DNA of 64,000 nt. It comes from Elusimicrobia bacterium GWA2_62_23. Its GTDB lineage: Bacteria; Elusimicrobiota; Elusimicrobia; Elusimicrobiales; UBA9959. This document shows, one piece after another, positions 17,450-25,542 of the stretch. The position numbers and the translations under genes are program-made. Each line of letters opens with the position of its first letter. The stretch's first letter is position 1. The notes beneath the pieces are model-generated. The model was given only the letters and a program-made list of their open reading frames with translations. It made no database searches and had not been told where the DNA came from. The stretch is from positions 1 through 64,000 of the forward strand of contig MGTV01000039.1 of the NCBI GenBank assembly GCA_001799635.1, in the 5' to 3' direction.

Positions 17450-18519
17450 ACGATCTCCGATGCCTTAGCGAGGTGTTCCAGGAGGATGTATTCGTCGTCG
17501 GCGTGCGGGTTCCTGGCCCCTATGCCGAAATTCACGGTGGCTATGCCTTTGGCGTTAAGCGAGTTGGCGTCGCTGCCGCCGTGGGAAGGCACCGGGGCCG
17601 GCGCCAGGCCCGCGCCCTTCACCGCTTCCGCGGCGGCCAGGCAGACCGGCGCGTCGGGCGCGTGGCGGTAGGGTTTGAAGTCCCAACTCCAGTCGAACTT
17701 TAGCGAGCCGCCGGCGGCGGCCGCGGCTTTTTCGAATTCCGCCTTCATGGCGGCCAGCACGGGCTCTACTTTGGCGCTGTCCAGGGAACGCACCTCGCCT
17801 TTCACTTTGGCCGAAGGCGGCACCACGTTGGTGGCTTCTCCCCCTGAGATGGTGCCGATATTGGAGGTGGTGTCCTCGTCATGGCGGCCGAACCGCAGGG
17901 CGGCGAGGGCCCTGGCGGCTATGGAGATGGCGCAGATGCCCTTTTCAGGGGCTATCCCGGCGTGGGAAGCCCGGCCGGTCACTTCCGCGTTCCAGACGGC
18001 GGCGCCGGGGGAGGCGGTGGCGTAGGCCCCCGGGTCCAGGGAGGAATCGAAAACGAAGCCGCGCTTTATGCCTGGGGCCAGCTGCAGGTTGAGCCCGCCG
18101 GCCATGGTGGTCTCCTCCTGGGTGGTGAAAGCGATAGTGAACGGCTTGAGGGGCGAAGAGGTGTTCACGGCCCTTTCCAGGGCGTAAAGAATGGCCGCCA
18201 TGCCGGCCCGGTTGTCCGCCCCGAGCTGGCCTTTGCCGTCGGAGGTTATCCTGTCCTCCAGGAGCACCTGGTTCGTGGCGGAGGTGTTGCGGGCCGTGTC
18301 CATGTGGGCCAGCAGCAGGAAATCCCCGCCGCCCCCCACCTGGCAGACCACGTTGCCGGTGTTGGAGCCGGAAACCGCGGCCGCGTTGTCTATCTGCGCG
18401 GGCAGCCCCAGCTTCTTGAGGAAGGCCGCCGCGTACTTCGCAACTGGGGCCTCCTTGCCGGACTGCCCGTCCAGGCGCGCCAGCTCCATAAAAAGTTCCG
18501 CCAGTCTTCTGCTAGCCAT
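17428..18519 (-). CDS. M20-family metallopeptidase (PepT/PepD-like)
   Basis: 363 residues using ATG 18519, which has AGGAG upstream; the longer track start is not supported. Motifs of a di-zinc M20 exopeptidase: DFLLLAHMDTARN (first zinc ligand and catalytic Asp), GKGQLGADNRAGMAAI (bridging Asp), AFTTQEETTMAGG (catalytic Glu plus ligand), and PSHGGSDANSLNAKG near the C-terminus. The dimerisation lid (GRASHAGIAPEKGI) is present. Likely a cytosolic aminopeptidase trimming short peptides. It lies eight bases after pepT, its distant paralogue, and overlaps the cyanophycinase-like gene. Confidence 0.87.
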   Translation of the reverse strand: MASRRLAELFMELARLDGQSGKEAPVAKYAAAFLKKLGLPAQIDNAAAVSGSNTGNVVCQVGGGGDFLLLAHMDTARNTSATNQVLLEDRITSDGKGQLGADNRAGMAAILYALERAVNTSSPLKPFTIAFTTQEETTMAGGLNLQLAPGIKRGFVFDSSLDPGAYATASPGAAVWNAEVTGRASHAGIAPEKGICAISIAARALAALRFGRHDEDTTSNIGTISGGEATNVVPPSAKVKGEVRSLDSAKVEPVLAAMKAEFEKAAAAAGGSLKFDWSWDFKPYRHAPDAPVCLAAAEAVKGAGLAPAPVPSHGGSDANSLNAKGIATVNFGIGARNPHADDEYILLEHLAKASEIVWQLIKK

Positions 18520-18527
18520 GGTGTCTC

Positions 18528-19760
18528 CTATTGGGCCCAGTTGCGCGCCAGGTTTATCAGGACCTGCGCGGACTTGTTCATGCCGTCGAGCGAAACCCAT
18601 TCGTAGCGGCCGTGGTAATTGTAGCCGCCGGTGAAGACGTTGGGGGTGGGCAGGCCCATGAAGGACAGGCGCGCCCCGTCGGTACCGCCGCGCACCGGCT
18701 TGATCCTCGGCTCCAGCCCGGCGGCCCGCACGGCGGCCTTCAGGGCCTCCATCACCCGGGGGTGTTTGCGGATGACCTGCTTCATGTTGCGGTAGCTTTC
18801 CTTGAAGGTCAACTCGATCTTCGCGAGAGGGTACTTGCGGCGCTTGGCGGCGACGATGGCTTCCAGGCGCTTTTCCATGGCCTTGAGTTTCTTAAGGTCG
18901 TGCTCGCGCGCTATGCCGCTGACCGAGGCCTTCTCGGTCTCACCGACTATGTCCGTGAACATGATGAAGCCCTGGTGCCCTTCCGTGGTCTCGGGCAGCA
19001 GGCTCTCGGGCCAGGAGGAGACTATGTCCGCGGCGATCCGCGCGGCGTTGGCCATGGCGTTCTTGGCGGAGCCGGGGTGCACGCTCTTGCCGGTTATCCG
19101 GATCTCTACCGAGTCGGCGTTGAAGGTCTCTTCCTCTATGGACCCGGCGATATCCCCGTCGAAGGTGTAGGCGTAATCGGCCCCGAACCCCTTCACGTCG
19201 AAATACTTGACGCCCTGCCCCACTTCCTCGTCGGGGGTGAAGCCTATCTTCAGGGTGCCGTGCGGTATTTCCGGGCGCTTGAGCAGGTGCTCGGCCGCGG
19301 TCATGATGATGGCCAGGCCGGCCTTGTCGTCCGCGCCCAGCAGGGTGTCCCCGGAAGCCGTCACGATGTCGTCGCCCTTGCACTTGGCCAGGACGGGGCA
19401 GTTGCGGGTGTTCAGGACTATCCCGAGCTTGCGGTTGATGACTATGTCCCCGCCTTTCCAGTTCCTGTGTACCTGCGGCTTAACGCCTTTGCCCGGCGCG
19501 TCGGGGGCGGTGTCCACGTGGGCCAGCAGGCCTATCACCGGCTTTTTCCCCTTCACGGTGGCGGGGATTTCGGCGGTGACGTAACCGTGTTTGTCCAGTC
19601 TGACGCGCCTGGCCCCTATAGCCTTGAGCTCCGCGGCCAGCATCCGGGAGAGCGTCAGCTGCTTGGCCGTGGAAGGGAAGGTGGCCGACTTGTCGTCGCT
19701 CTGGGTGTCCACCCTGGCGTACCGGTCCAGTCTCTTATAAAGCTGTGTTTTCAGGTCCAT
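18528..19760 (-). CDS. pepT: Peptidase T (tripeptide aminopeptidase)
   Basis: 410 residues, the usual length. Cytosolic di-zinc M20B enzyme releasing N-terminal residues from tripeptides. Visible motifs: FPSTAKQ near the N-terminus, GLLAHVDTAPD (zinc ligand), TLLGADDKAGLAII (bridging Asp), GFTPDEEVGQGV (Glu base), TFDGDIAGSIEEETFNA and VRGGTDGARLSFMGLPTPN at the C-terminus, all diagnostic of PepT. ATG 19760 has GGAGGAG upstream; the earlier track start is rejected. It is the first gene of the minus-strand peptide-use operon. The divergent DUF47 gene shares the AT-rich palindromic region at 19802-19820. Confidence 0.95.
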   Translation of the reverse strand: MDLKTQLYKRLDRYARVDTQSDDKSATFPSTAKQLTLSRMLAAELKAIGARRVRLDKHGYVTAEIPATVKGKKPVIGLLAHVDTAPDAPGKGVKPQVHRNWKGGDIVINRKLGIVLNTRNCPVLAKCKGDDIVTASGDTLLGADDKAGLAIIMTAAEHLLKRPEIPHGTLKIGFTPDEEVGQGVKYFDVKGFGADYAYTFDGDIAGSIEEETFNADSVEIRITGKSVHPGSAKNAMANAARIAADIVSSWPESLLPETTEGHQGFIMFTDIVGETEKASVSGIAREHDLKKLKAMEKRLEAIVAAKRRKYPLAKIELTFKESYRNMKQVIRKHPRVMEALKAAVRAAGLEPRIKPVRGGTDGARLSFMGLPTPNVFTGGYNYHGRYEWVSLDGMNKSAQVLINLARNWAQ

Positions 19761-19801
19761 GACGTTCTCCTCCGTCGCAGTGGCGTGTGTCCAAGCAAAA
19801 A

Positions 19802-19820
19802 GGATATAATTAATATATCC
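19802..19820. promoter_or_regulatory. Palindromic divergent promoter region (pepT / DUF47-pit)
   Basis: GGATATA-ATTAA-TATATCC is a perfect 7-bp inverted repeat. On the plus strand it contains TATAAT (19805-19810), about 30 bp from the DUF47 start; on the minus strand it holds TATATT-like -10 candidates for pepT. The symmetry may allow divergent transcription or binding by a dimeric regulator. No strong -35 on either side. Confidence 0.5.
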
Positions 19821-19839
19821 CACGGTTCAAGGAGCTAAA

Positions 19840-20466
19840 ATGGCCATCAACTTCATGCCCAAAGAAGTTAAATTCTTCGACTACCTCAACCTGCAGGCCG
19901 AGAACATCGTAAAGACGGCCGACTGCTTCAAGACCGCCGTGAAGAAGGGCAGTTTCGACGAGGAGACCGTAAAGAAGATCAAGAACCTGGAGCATGAAGG
20001 CGACACCCTCTCCCACGAGATCGTGGACATGCTCAACCGCACGTTCATCACCCCCATAGACCGCGAGGACATCTACGCGCTGGCCAATACCCTCGACGAC
20101 ATCGTGGATATGATCAACTCGATGGCCAACCGCATAAAGCTCTACAAGCTCGACACCAACGACGAGCACATGATCCAGTTCGCCGACACCATAGACCAGT
20201 CGGCCCAGGCCCTCACCAACGCCGTCAAGCACATGCACGACACCAAACGCGCCCGCCGCGTGCTGGACTACTGCATAGAGGTCAACCGCCTGGAGAACAT
20301 GGGCGACCAGATCCGCGAGAAGGCCATCAGCCATCTCTTCGAGACCGAGAAGGACCCGATCATGGTCATCAAGTGGAAGGAGATCTACGAAGTGGCCGAA
20401 GGCACCCTGGACACCTGCGAGCACGTGGCCAAGGTCATCGAGGCCATCCTGGTAAAACATGGATAG
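19840..20466 (+). CDS. DUF47 (PhoU-like) Pit accessory protein
   Basis: 208 residues, all-helical. Features of DUF47: KEVKFFDYLNLQAENIVKTA, KIKNLEHEGDTLSHEIVDML, then TPIDREDIYALANTLDDIVD, a conserved metal-site-like region, and ENMGDQIREKAISHLF later. DUF47 proteins are PhoU relatives whose genes pair with Pit phosphate transporters and probably regulate them. The following pit gene overlaps by eight bases, supporting this. AAGGAG precedes ATG 19840. Confidence 0.92.
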   Translation: MAINFMPKEVKFFDYLNLQAENIVKTADCFKTAVKKGSFDEETVKKIKNLEHEGDTLSHEIVDMLNRTFITPIDREDIYALANTLDDIVDMINSMANRIKLYKLDTNDEHMIQFADTIDQSAQALTNAVKHMHDTKRARRVLDYCIEVNRLENMGDQIREKAISHLFETEKDPIMVIKWKEIYEVAEGTLDTCEHVAKVIEAILVKHG

Positions 20467-21478
20467 CACGCTCCTCGCGGTCATAGGGCTCATCGCCCTG
20501 GCGCTGGTCTTCGACTTCCTCAACGGCTTCCACGACGCCGCCAACTCCATCGCCACCATCGTCTCCACGAGGGTGCTGTCCCCCCGCCAGGCCGTCATCT
20601 GGGCGGCCTTTTTCAACGTGGTCGCCTTCTTCATCTTCGACCATTCCGTGGCCAAGACGATGGGCAGGGGGATAGTGGATATCTCCGTCATAGATACCCA
20701 CGTTATTTTCGGCACCCTGGTGGGCGCCTGCGCGTGGAATATCCTTACCTGGTATTTCGGCCTGCCGTCCAGCTCTTCCCACGCCCTGATCGGGGCGCTG
20801 GCCGGGGCCGCGGTGGTAAAGGCCGGCTCCACCAAGGTGCTGGTCATGTCCGGCATCATGAAGGTGGTGGCCTTTATCGTCATCTCCCCGCTGCTGGGCA
20901 TGCTGCTCGGCCTTTTCTTCGGGGTGGTGGTCTACCGCCTGTTCGCCAGGGCGGTGCCCAGCAAGGTGGACCATCTTTTCCGCAAGGGCCAGCTGCTCTC
21001 GGCCGCGGCGTACAGCCTGGGCCACGGCGGCAACGACGCCCAGAAGACGATGGGTATCATAGCCGGCCTGCTGGTGAGCGCCGGCTATCTCAGCGGCGGG
21101 CCCACCGGCACGGAATTCGACATCCCCAAGTGGGTGGCCGTGCTCTGCTACATCGCCATGGGTCTTGGCACCATGTTCGGCGGCTGGCGCATCGTAAAGA
21201 CCCTGGGCCACAAGATCTCCAAGCTCAAGCCGGTGGACGGTTTCTGCGCCGAGTCCGGCGCCGCCGCCACGCTTTATCTCGCGAGCGGGATGGGCATTCC
21301 GGTCAGCACCACTCATACCATCACCGGCGCCATCATGGGCGTGGGCACCATGAAGCGCTTCAGCGCGGTGCGCTGGGGCGTGGCCGGCCAGATCATCTGG
21401 GCCTGGGTGCTTACCATTCCCGGCTCGGCGGCCATCTCGGCCCTGGTCTACGTGCTTTCCAACAGCCTCTTCAGCTAG
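20459..21478 (+). CDS. pit: PiT-family inorganic phosphate transporter
   Basis: 339 residues, about ten membrane segments. The duplicated PiT signature is clear: FDFLNGFHDAANSIATIVST in the first half and GHGGNDAQKTMGIIAGLLV in the second. ISTRVLSP-like and GASTTHTITG-like segments appear as VSTTHTITGAIMGVG. The protein imports phosphate (usually as a metal-phosphate complex with protons) across the inner membrane. It is coupled to the DUF47 gene upstream and followed by a strong terminator. Substrate could also be another oxyanion, but phosphate is by far the most common. Confidence 0.93.
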   Translation: MDSTLLAVIGLIALALVFDFLNGFHDAANSIATIVSTRVLSPRQAVIWAAFFNVVAFFIFDHSVAKTMGRGIVDISVIDTHVIFGTLVGACAWNILTWYFGLPSSSSHALIGALAGAAVVKAGSTKVLVMSGIMKVVAFIVISPLLGMLLGLFFGVVVYRLFARAVPSKVDHLFRKGQLLSAAAYSLGHGGNDAQKTMGIIAGLLVSAGYLSGGPTGTEFDIPKWVAVLCYIAMGLGTMFGGWRIVKTLGHKISKLKPVDGFCAESGAAATLYLASGMGIPVSTTHTITGAIMGVGTMKRFSAVRWGVAGQIIWAWVLTIPGSAAISALVYVLSNSLFS

Positions 21479-21497
21479 CCGTTCCCCCCCGGAACGC

Positions 21498-21526
21498 AAA
21501 AAGCCGCGCTTTCGCGCGGCTTTTTT
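21498..21526. terminator. Bidirectional terminator between pit and the flavoprotein gene
   Basis: AGCCGCGC ... GCGCGGCT hairpin with an upstream A-run and downstream TTTTTT. It lies 20 bp after the pit stop and 16 bp after the stop of the convergent minus-strand gene, so it serves both. Confidence 0.9.
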
Positions 21527-21541
21527 GTTTTTGTGCGGCGC

Positions 21542-22813
21542 CTATTTTTGCGCCGCGGCGCGGCCGGCCAGGATGCCGGAAGTCCAGGCCAGGTGCAGGT
21601 TGAAGCCGCCGGAATTCCCGTCGAGGTCCAGCAGTTCGCCGGTGACGTGCAGGCCGGGAACTTTTTTGGACCCGAAAGTGACCGGGTCTATTTCGCCGAG
21701 GTCGCAGCCGCCAGCCGTCACCATGGCGTCCTCAAAACCGAGCGTGCCGGTTATCTCTACGCGCAGACCTTTGAGGACTTCCGCGAAAGCGCGCAGGGCC
21801 CGGGCCGGAACTATGCCCGCGGACATGGCCTCGTTGATGCCAGCCAGCCGCGCCGCCGCCCTGCAGACCTTTTCGTTGGTCAGGCCGCAGGTGAAATGCG
21901 TGAAAGGCCTGGCGGCGAAAGTTTTGGTCCTGCATTCCAGGAGGGCGAAGAACTCCGCCGGGCCGTACTCGGGGAAGAGGTCCGCCGTCAGGTGTACCGG
22001 CCCTTTGCGCAGCGCCTCGGCAGCGGCCCGGCTGAGGTCGAGCGGGCCTGGGCCCGAGACCCCGTAGGCGGTGAACAGCAGCTCTCCCTTGGTCTCGCCC
22101 AGCGTGCGCCCCCCGCCGGTGAGGAACAGGGCGGCCTGGACGCGCACTCCGTCCAGGTCCTTTACGAAAGTTTCGCGCGTCTTGAGCGGGACTATGGCCG
22201 GTGAAAGCGGGGAGACGCTGTGCCCGAGGCCTCGCAGGAGGCCGTAACCGGCCGAAGTTCCGCCGATCTGCGGGTAACAGGGGCCGCCGCAGGCCAGGAT
22301 CACCCTTGAGGCCCGGAAAGAAAGTTTTTCGCTCTTCGGGGCGGCCTTCTGCCACTTGGGCCTGGCCTGGCTGGCTTCCAGCAGGAACCCGGCGGCGTCG
22401 CGCCGCACGGCGGTCACTTCGGTCAGGGCGCGCACCTGCACTCCGCGCGCACCCAGTTCATTGTCCAGCGCACTTACCACGTCCTGCGCCTTCATGGACC
22501 TGGGGAACAAGCGTCCGTCCTCCCCTTCGACCGAAAGCAGGCCCAGGCCGCCGAAGAAACGGGCGACCTCGCCCGGAGGCAGGGCGGCGAAAGTACGCTT
22601 GAGGAAGGAAGCGCTGGGCGGATGGTACGCGGCTGGGGTCACCCGGACGTTGGAGAAATTGCATTTGCCGGCGCCGGTGGAGAGGATCTTGCGGCCCGCG
22701 ACGTGGTTCTTCTCCAGTACGAGCACGGAGGCCCCCCCGCGGGAGGCCTCTATGGCGGCGGCCAGGCCCGAAGCCCCGCCCCCAACCACTATCACGTCGA
22801 ACTTCTGTTCCAT
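21542..22813 (-). CDS. BaiN/HI0933-family NAD(P)/FAD-dependent oxidoreductase
   Basis: About 423 residues from ATG 22813. N-terminal FAD motif VIVVGGGASGLAAAIEASRG; GRKILSTGAGKCNFSN is diagnostic of the HI0933/YhiN group; VILACGGPCYPQIGGTSAGYG and the C-terminal TAGGCDLGEIDP... GLHVTGELLDLDGNSGGFN complete the family pattern. Members are flavoproteins of largely unknown physiological substrate. The track start at 22858 is less likely because it adds a non-homologous leader; ATG 22813 has only a weak ribosome-binding site. It lies downstream of the aldolase gene on the same strand, separated by 168 bases of structured non-coding sequence. Confidence 0.88.
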   Translation of the reverse strand: MEQKFDVIVVGGGASGLAAAIEASRGGASVLVLEKNHVAGRKILSTGAGKCNFSNVRVTPAAYHPPSASFLKRTFAALPPGEVARFFGGLGLLSVEGEDGRLFPRSMKAQDVVSALDNELGARGVQVRALTEVTAVRRDAAGFLLEASQARPKWQKAAPKSEKLSFRASRVILACGGPCYPQIGGTSAGYGLLRGLGHSVSPLSPAIVPLKTRETFVKDLDGVRVQAALFLTGGGRTLGETKGELLFTAYGVSGPGPLDLSRAAAEALRKGPVHLTADLFPEYGPAEFFALLECRTKTFAARPFTHFTCGLTNEKVCRAAARLAGINEAMSAGIVPARALRAFAEVLKGLRVEITGTLGFEDAMVTAGGCDLGEIDPVTFGSKKVPGLHVTGELLDLDGNSGGFNLHLAWTSGILAGRAAAQK

Positions 22814-22835
22814 AAGTATCTGAGACGGCAGGTGA

Positions 22836-22947
22836 GGACCGGCGATGCCGGTCCGCAAGGGCGGAGGTGATTTTTCAGCGAAAATCTCCGAGCCGGGGTC
22901 GCGGAAAGACGCTATGCGGCTTATCCGTGACAGGCCACGGTGTGGCC
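22836..22947. other. Hairpin-rich non-coding spacer between fba and the flavoprotein gene
   Basis: Within the 168-bp gap are three stem-loops: GGACCGGC-GAT-GCCGGTCC (22836-22854), GATTTT-TCAGCG-AAAATC inside GGAG...CTCC context (near 22868-22890), and GGCCAC-GGT-GTGGCC (22933-22947). The last has the same CACGGTGTG core as a hairpin at 42487-42503 but with different, compensating stem bases. No U-run makes any of them a clear terminator for fba. Confidence 0.5.
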
Positions 22948-22981
22948 GACGCCGGTTTTGCGTTCCTGTACCCTTTGAGCG

Positions 22982-23977
22982 TTACACCCTGCCGGCGGAG
23001 CCGAGCACGTTGGTGTTCTTGTCTATGTACATCTTCACCAGCTCCTCGCGGGCCGGACCCAGGTACTTGCGCGGGTCGAACTCGGTGGGCTTTTCGGCGA
23101 AGACCTTGCGGATCACCGCGGTCATCACCAGGCGGCCGTCGGAGTCGATGTTGATCTTGCAGACGGCGGACTTCGCGGCGCGGCGCAGCTGCTCGGCGGA
23201 AACGCCCACGGCGTTCTCCATCTTGCCGCCGTACTTGTTGATCATGTCAATGTACTCGTTGAGCACCGAGGAAGCGCCGTGCAGCACGATCGGGAAGCCG
23301 GGGATGCGCTTCTCGCATTCCTCGAGGATGTCGAAGCGCAGCGGCGGGGCGCTCTCGCCGGGCTTCACCTTGAACTTGAAGGCGCCGTGGCTGGTGCCGA
23401 TGGAGATGGCCAGCGAGTCCACGCCGGTCTTCTTCACGAAATCCTCCACCTGCGCGGGGTCCGTGTAGTTAGAGTGTTCGTGCGAGACCTCGTCCTCTAT
23501 GCCGGCCAGCACGCCCAACTCGCCTTCCACGGTCACGTCGTATTTGTGGGCGTACTCCACCACCTGTTTGGTGATCTCCACGTTCTTCTCGTAGGGGTGG
23601 TGGGAGGCGTCTATCATGACGGAAGAGAAGCCGTTGTCTATGCAGCTCTTGCACAGCTCCACGGTGTCGCCGTGGTCCAGGTGCAGGGCCACCGGCACCG
23701 GGCCTTCCTTGAACTCCTTGATCATTTCCATGGCGCCGCGGCCCATCCAGCGCAGCAGCGTGGCGTTGGCGTAGTCGCGCGCGCCCTTGGAGAGCTGCAG
23801 GATCACCGGCGAGCGGGAGCGGCAGCAGGCGGTGAGTATCGCCTGGAGCTGCTCCATGTTGTTGAAATTATAAGCGGGCACGGCGTAGCCGCCCTTCATG
23901 GCGTCCTTGAACATCTGGCGGGTGTTCACAAAGCCGAGTTCCTTGTATGAGACGGTTTTCGAAGCTGTCGCGGGCAT
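22982..23977 (-). CDS. fba: Class II fructose-1,6-bisphosphate aldolase
   Basis: About 331 residues. Zinc-dependent aldol cleavage/condensation between fructose-1,6-bisphosphate and the triose phosphates in glycolysis and gluconeogenesis. Visible: AYNFNNMEQLQAI, VALHLDHGDTVELCKSCIDN (zinc ligand and catalytic Asp), SSVMIDASHHPYEKN, VEGELGVLAGIEDEV, and IGTSHGAFKFK with downstream VLHGASS zinc ligand. ATG 23977 sits behind GGAGGT; the track start at 24007 lies within the -10 box and is rejected. A near-consensus promoter is present upstream. The divergent gene encodes a PCC/DUF296 protein. Confidence 0.94.
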   Translation of the reverse strand: MPATASKTVSYKELGFVNTRQMFKDAMKGGYAVPAYNFNNMEQLQAILTACCRSRSPVILQLSKGARDYANATLLRWMGRGAMEMIKEFKEGPVPVALHLDHGDTVELCKSCIDNGFSSVMIDASHHPYEKNVEITKQVVEYAHKYDVTVEGELGVLAGIEDEVSHEHSNYTDPAQVEDFVKKTGVDSLAISIGTSHGAFKFKVKPGESAPPLRFDILEECEKRIPGFPIVLHGASSVLNEYIDMINKYGGKMENAVGVSAEQLRRAAKSAVCKINIDSDGRLVMTAVIRKVFAEKPTEFDPRKYLGPAREELVKMYIDKNTNVLGSAGRV

Positions 23978-24005
23978 AAGTACCTCCGTAGTGGCTGCTA
24001 GTTCC

Positions 24006-24033
24006 ATTATATTAATTAATTCCGGCCTGTCAA
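24006..24033 (-). promoter_or_regulatory. Near-consensus sigma70-type promoter of fba
   Basis: On the minus strand TTGACA (24028-24033), 16-bp spacer, TATAAT (24006-24011). Transcription would start around 23999, giving a short leader with GGAGGT before ATG 23977. This is the best promoter in the window and fits strong expression of a glycolytic gene. Confidence 0.85.
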
Positions 24034-24118
24034 AACTACCGCGCCCCGTCGCAATTTGCTAAAATATAAACGTAGCGGTCCGAGGGGAGCGCGAAACGGG
24101 GACAACGGAGGGAACCAG

Positions 24119-24568
24119 ATGCAACAACAGGAAAAGCCTTATCTTACCGGCAGGGCGTTCTTATTCAGCATTCATAAGGGCGAGGACCTGCACGAGGCCA
24201 TTCAGTATTTCTGCCACCACCACCAGGTGCGCTGCGGCCTGATCAACGCGATCGGCGCCGTGGAAAAAGCCGTTTTCAGCGTGTACGACCAGAAAGCCAA
24301 AAAGTACAACAAGATCACCCTGGAAAAAGAGCTGGAGATCCTTTCCCTCTGCGGCAACATCAGCCTCTTCGACGACAAGCCGATGGTGCACGCCCACGCC
24401 ATGTTCTCGGACTCCGAGGGCAAGGCTTTCGGCGGCCACCTCGTGATGGGCACCAAGGTGTTCAGCGCCGAGGTCTTTATCCAGGAGCTCACCGGCGACA
24501 TCAAGGTGCGCAAGCTGGAAAAAGCCACCCAGCTGCCCCTCTGGGCCAACCCGGTCTGCCTGAAATAA
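24119..24568 (+). CDS. PCC/DUF296-domain protein
   Basis: About 149 residues from ATG 24119, which follows GGAGGG; the track's upstream start is not supported. The PCC (plants and prokaryotes conserved, DUF296) fold is recognisable: FLFSIHKGEDLHEAIQYFC, GLINAIGAVEKAVF, LEILSLCGNISLFDDKP, then the histidine-rich VHAHAMFSDSEGKAFGGHL metal-binding signature and a C-terminal EVFIQEL. In plants AHL proteins use this domain beside AT-hooks; bacterial stand-alone forms are trimeric with unknown function. Transcribed divergently from fba and closed by a terminator before era. Confidence 0.88.
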   Translation: MQQQEKPYLTGRAFLFSIHKGEDLHEAIQYFCHHHQVRCGLINAIGAVEKAVFSVYDQKAKKYNKITLEKELEILSLCGNISLFDDKPMVHAHAMFSDSEGKAFGGHLVMGTKVFSAEVFIQELTGDIKVRKLEKATQLPLWANPVCLK

Positions 24569-24582
24569 ATCCGGCGGACGCA

Positions 24583-24616
24583 GGACGGGGCTCGGCGACG
24601 GGCCCCGTCCCTTTTT
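24583..24616 (+). terminator. Terminator after the PCC/DUF296 gene
   Basis: GGACGGGGC ... GCCCCGTCC, 9-bp perfect stem with a 10-nt loop, followed by CTTTTT. It ends 12 bp before the era start, so era must be read through or have a promoter that I cannot see. Confidence 0.85.
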
Positions 24617-24627
24617 AAGGAGACAAA

Positions 24628-25542
24628 GTGACAGAAGAGACCAAGCCCGGGTTCAAGGCCGGGTTCGTGCCGATAACCGGCCTGCCCAACGCGGGCAAGT
24701 CCACCCTGATGAATTCCCTCTGCGGCACCCGCCTGTCCATAATTTCCGACAAGCCGCAGACCACCCGCAACAATGTCCTGGGCATCCTCAACGGGCCGGA
24801 CTTCCAGGCCGTCTTCGTGGACACTCCCGGTTTCCTGAAAGCGCGCAATATGTTCGAGCGCAGCATGGAAGGCGCCATAAAGCGCGCCGCCGCCGAGGAG
24901 GGCGACCTCTGCATCCTCATCGCCGAACCCGGTCTCCCGCCGCAGGACAAGGTCCACCTGTTCGAGCCGCTCAAACAGGTCCGCTGCCCCCTTTACCTGG
25001 TCATCAACAAGCTCGACAAGGAAAAGACCGAGGACCGCGCCAAAGCGGCCGCCGAGTTCTATTCCAGGATGCTGACCGTGGCGCAGGTCTTCCATGTTTC
25101 CGCCCTGACCGGCGGCGGGCTTAAAGAACTCCGGGCGGGCATCAAGGCCGCCCTGCCGGAGCATCCCGCCTATTACCCGCAGGACCAGCTGACCGACCGC
25201 TGGGAGAAATTCTACGCCGCCGAGATCATCCGCGAACAGATCTTCAAACTCTACAGCCAGGAAGTGCCTTACTCCTGCGCCGTGGAGATAGAGGTGTTCC
25301 GGGAGATGCCCGGCGAAGACGACCAGATCCTGGCGGCCGTGCACGTGGCGCGGGCGGGGCAGAAGCCCATCATCATAGGGAAGGGCGGCGCCGGCATAAA
25401 ACGCCTGCGCGAGACCTCGCAGAAAGCCATAGAAGCCTTCCTGCGGCGCCGCGTGGAGCTGCACCTGACGGTAAAGATCACCCCCAACTGGCAGGACAAC
25501 CCCGTTTTCCTCAGGGAGATCGGTTTTTATGACAAGAAGTGA
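24628..25542 (+). CDS. era: GTPase Era (16S rRNA maturation factor)
   Basis: 304 residues. GTPase assisting 30S subunit assembly by binding the 3' end of 16S rRNA. G1 LPNAGKSTLMNSL (in place of the usual GRPNVGKST), G2 region SDKPQTTRNNVLGI, G3 VDTPGF, G4 NKLD, G5-like VSALTGGG; C-terminal KH domain with GQKPIIIGKGGAGIKRL. The start is GTG 24628, ten bases after GGAGAC. The PNAGKS variant instead of PNVGKS is a common conservative change. The following membrane-protein gene overlaps its end by 14 bases. Confidence 0.95.
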   Translation: MTEETKPGFKAGFVPITGLPNAGKSTLMNSLCGTRLSIISDKPQTTRNNVLGILNGPDFQAVFVDTPGFLKARNMFERSMEGAIKRAAAEEGDLCILIAEPGLPPQDKVHLFEPLKQVRCPLYLVINKLDKEKTEDRAKAAAEFYSRMLTVAQVFHVSALTGGGLKELRAGIKAALPEHPAYYPQDQLTDRWEKFYAAEIIREQIFKLYSQEVPYSCAVEIEVFREMPGEDDQILAAVHVARAGQKPIIIGKGGAGIKRLRETSQKAIEAFLRRRVELHLTVKITPNWQDNPVFLREIGFYDKK

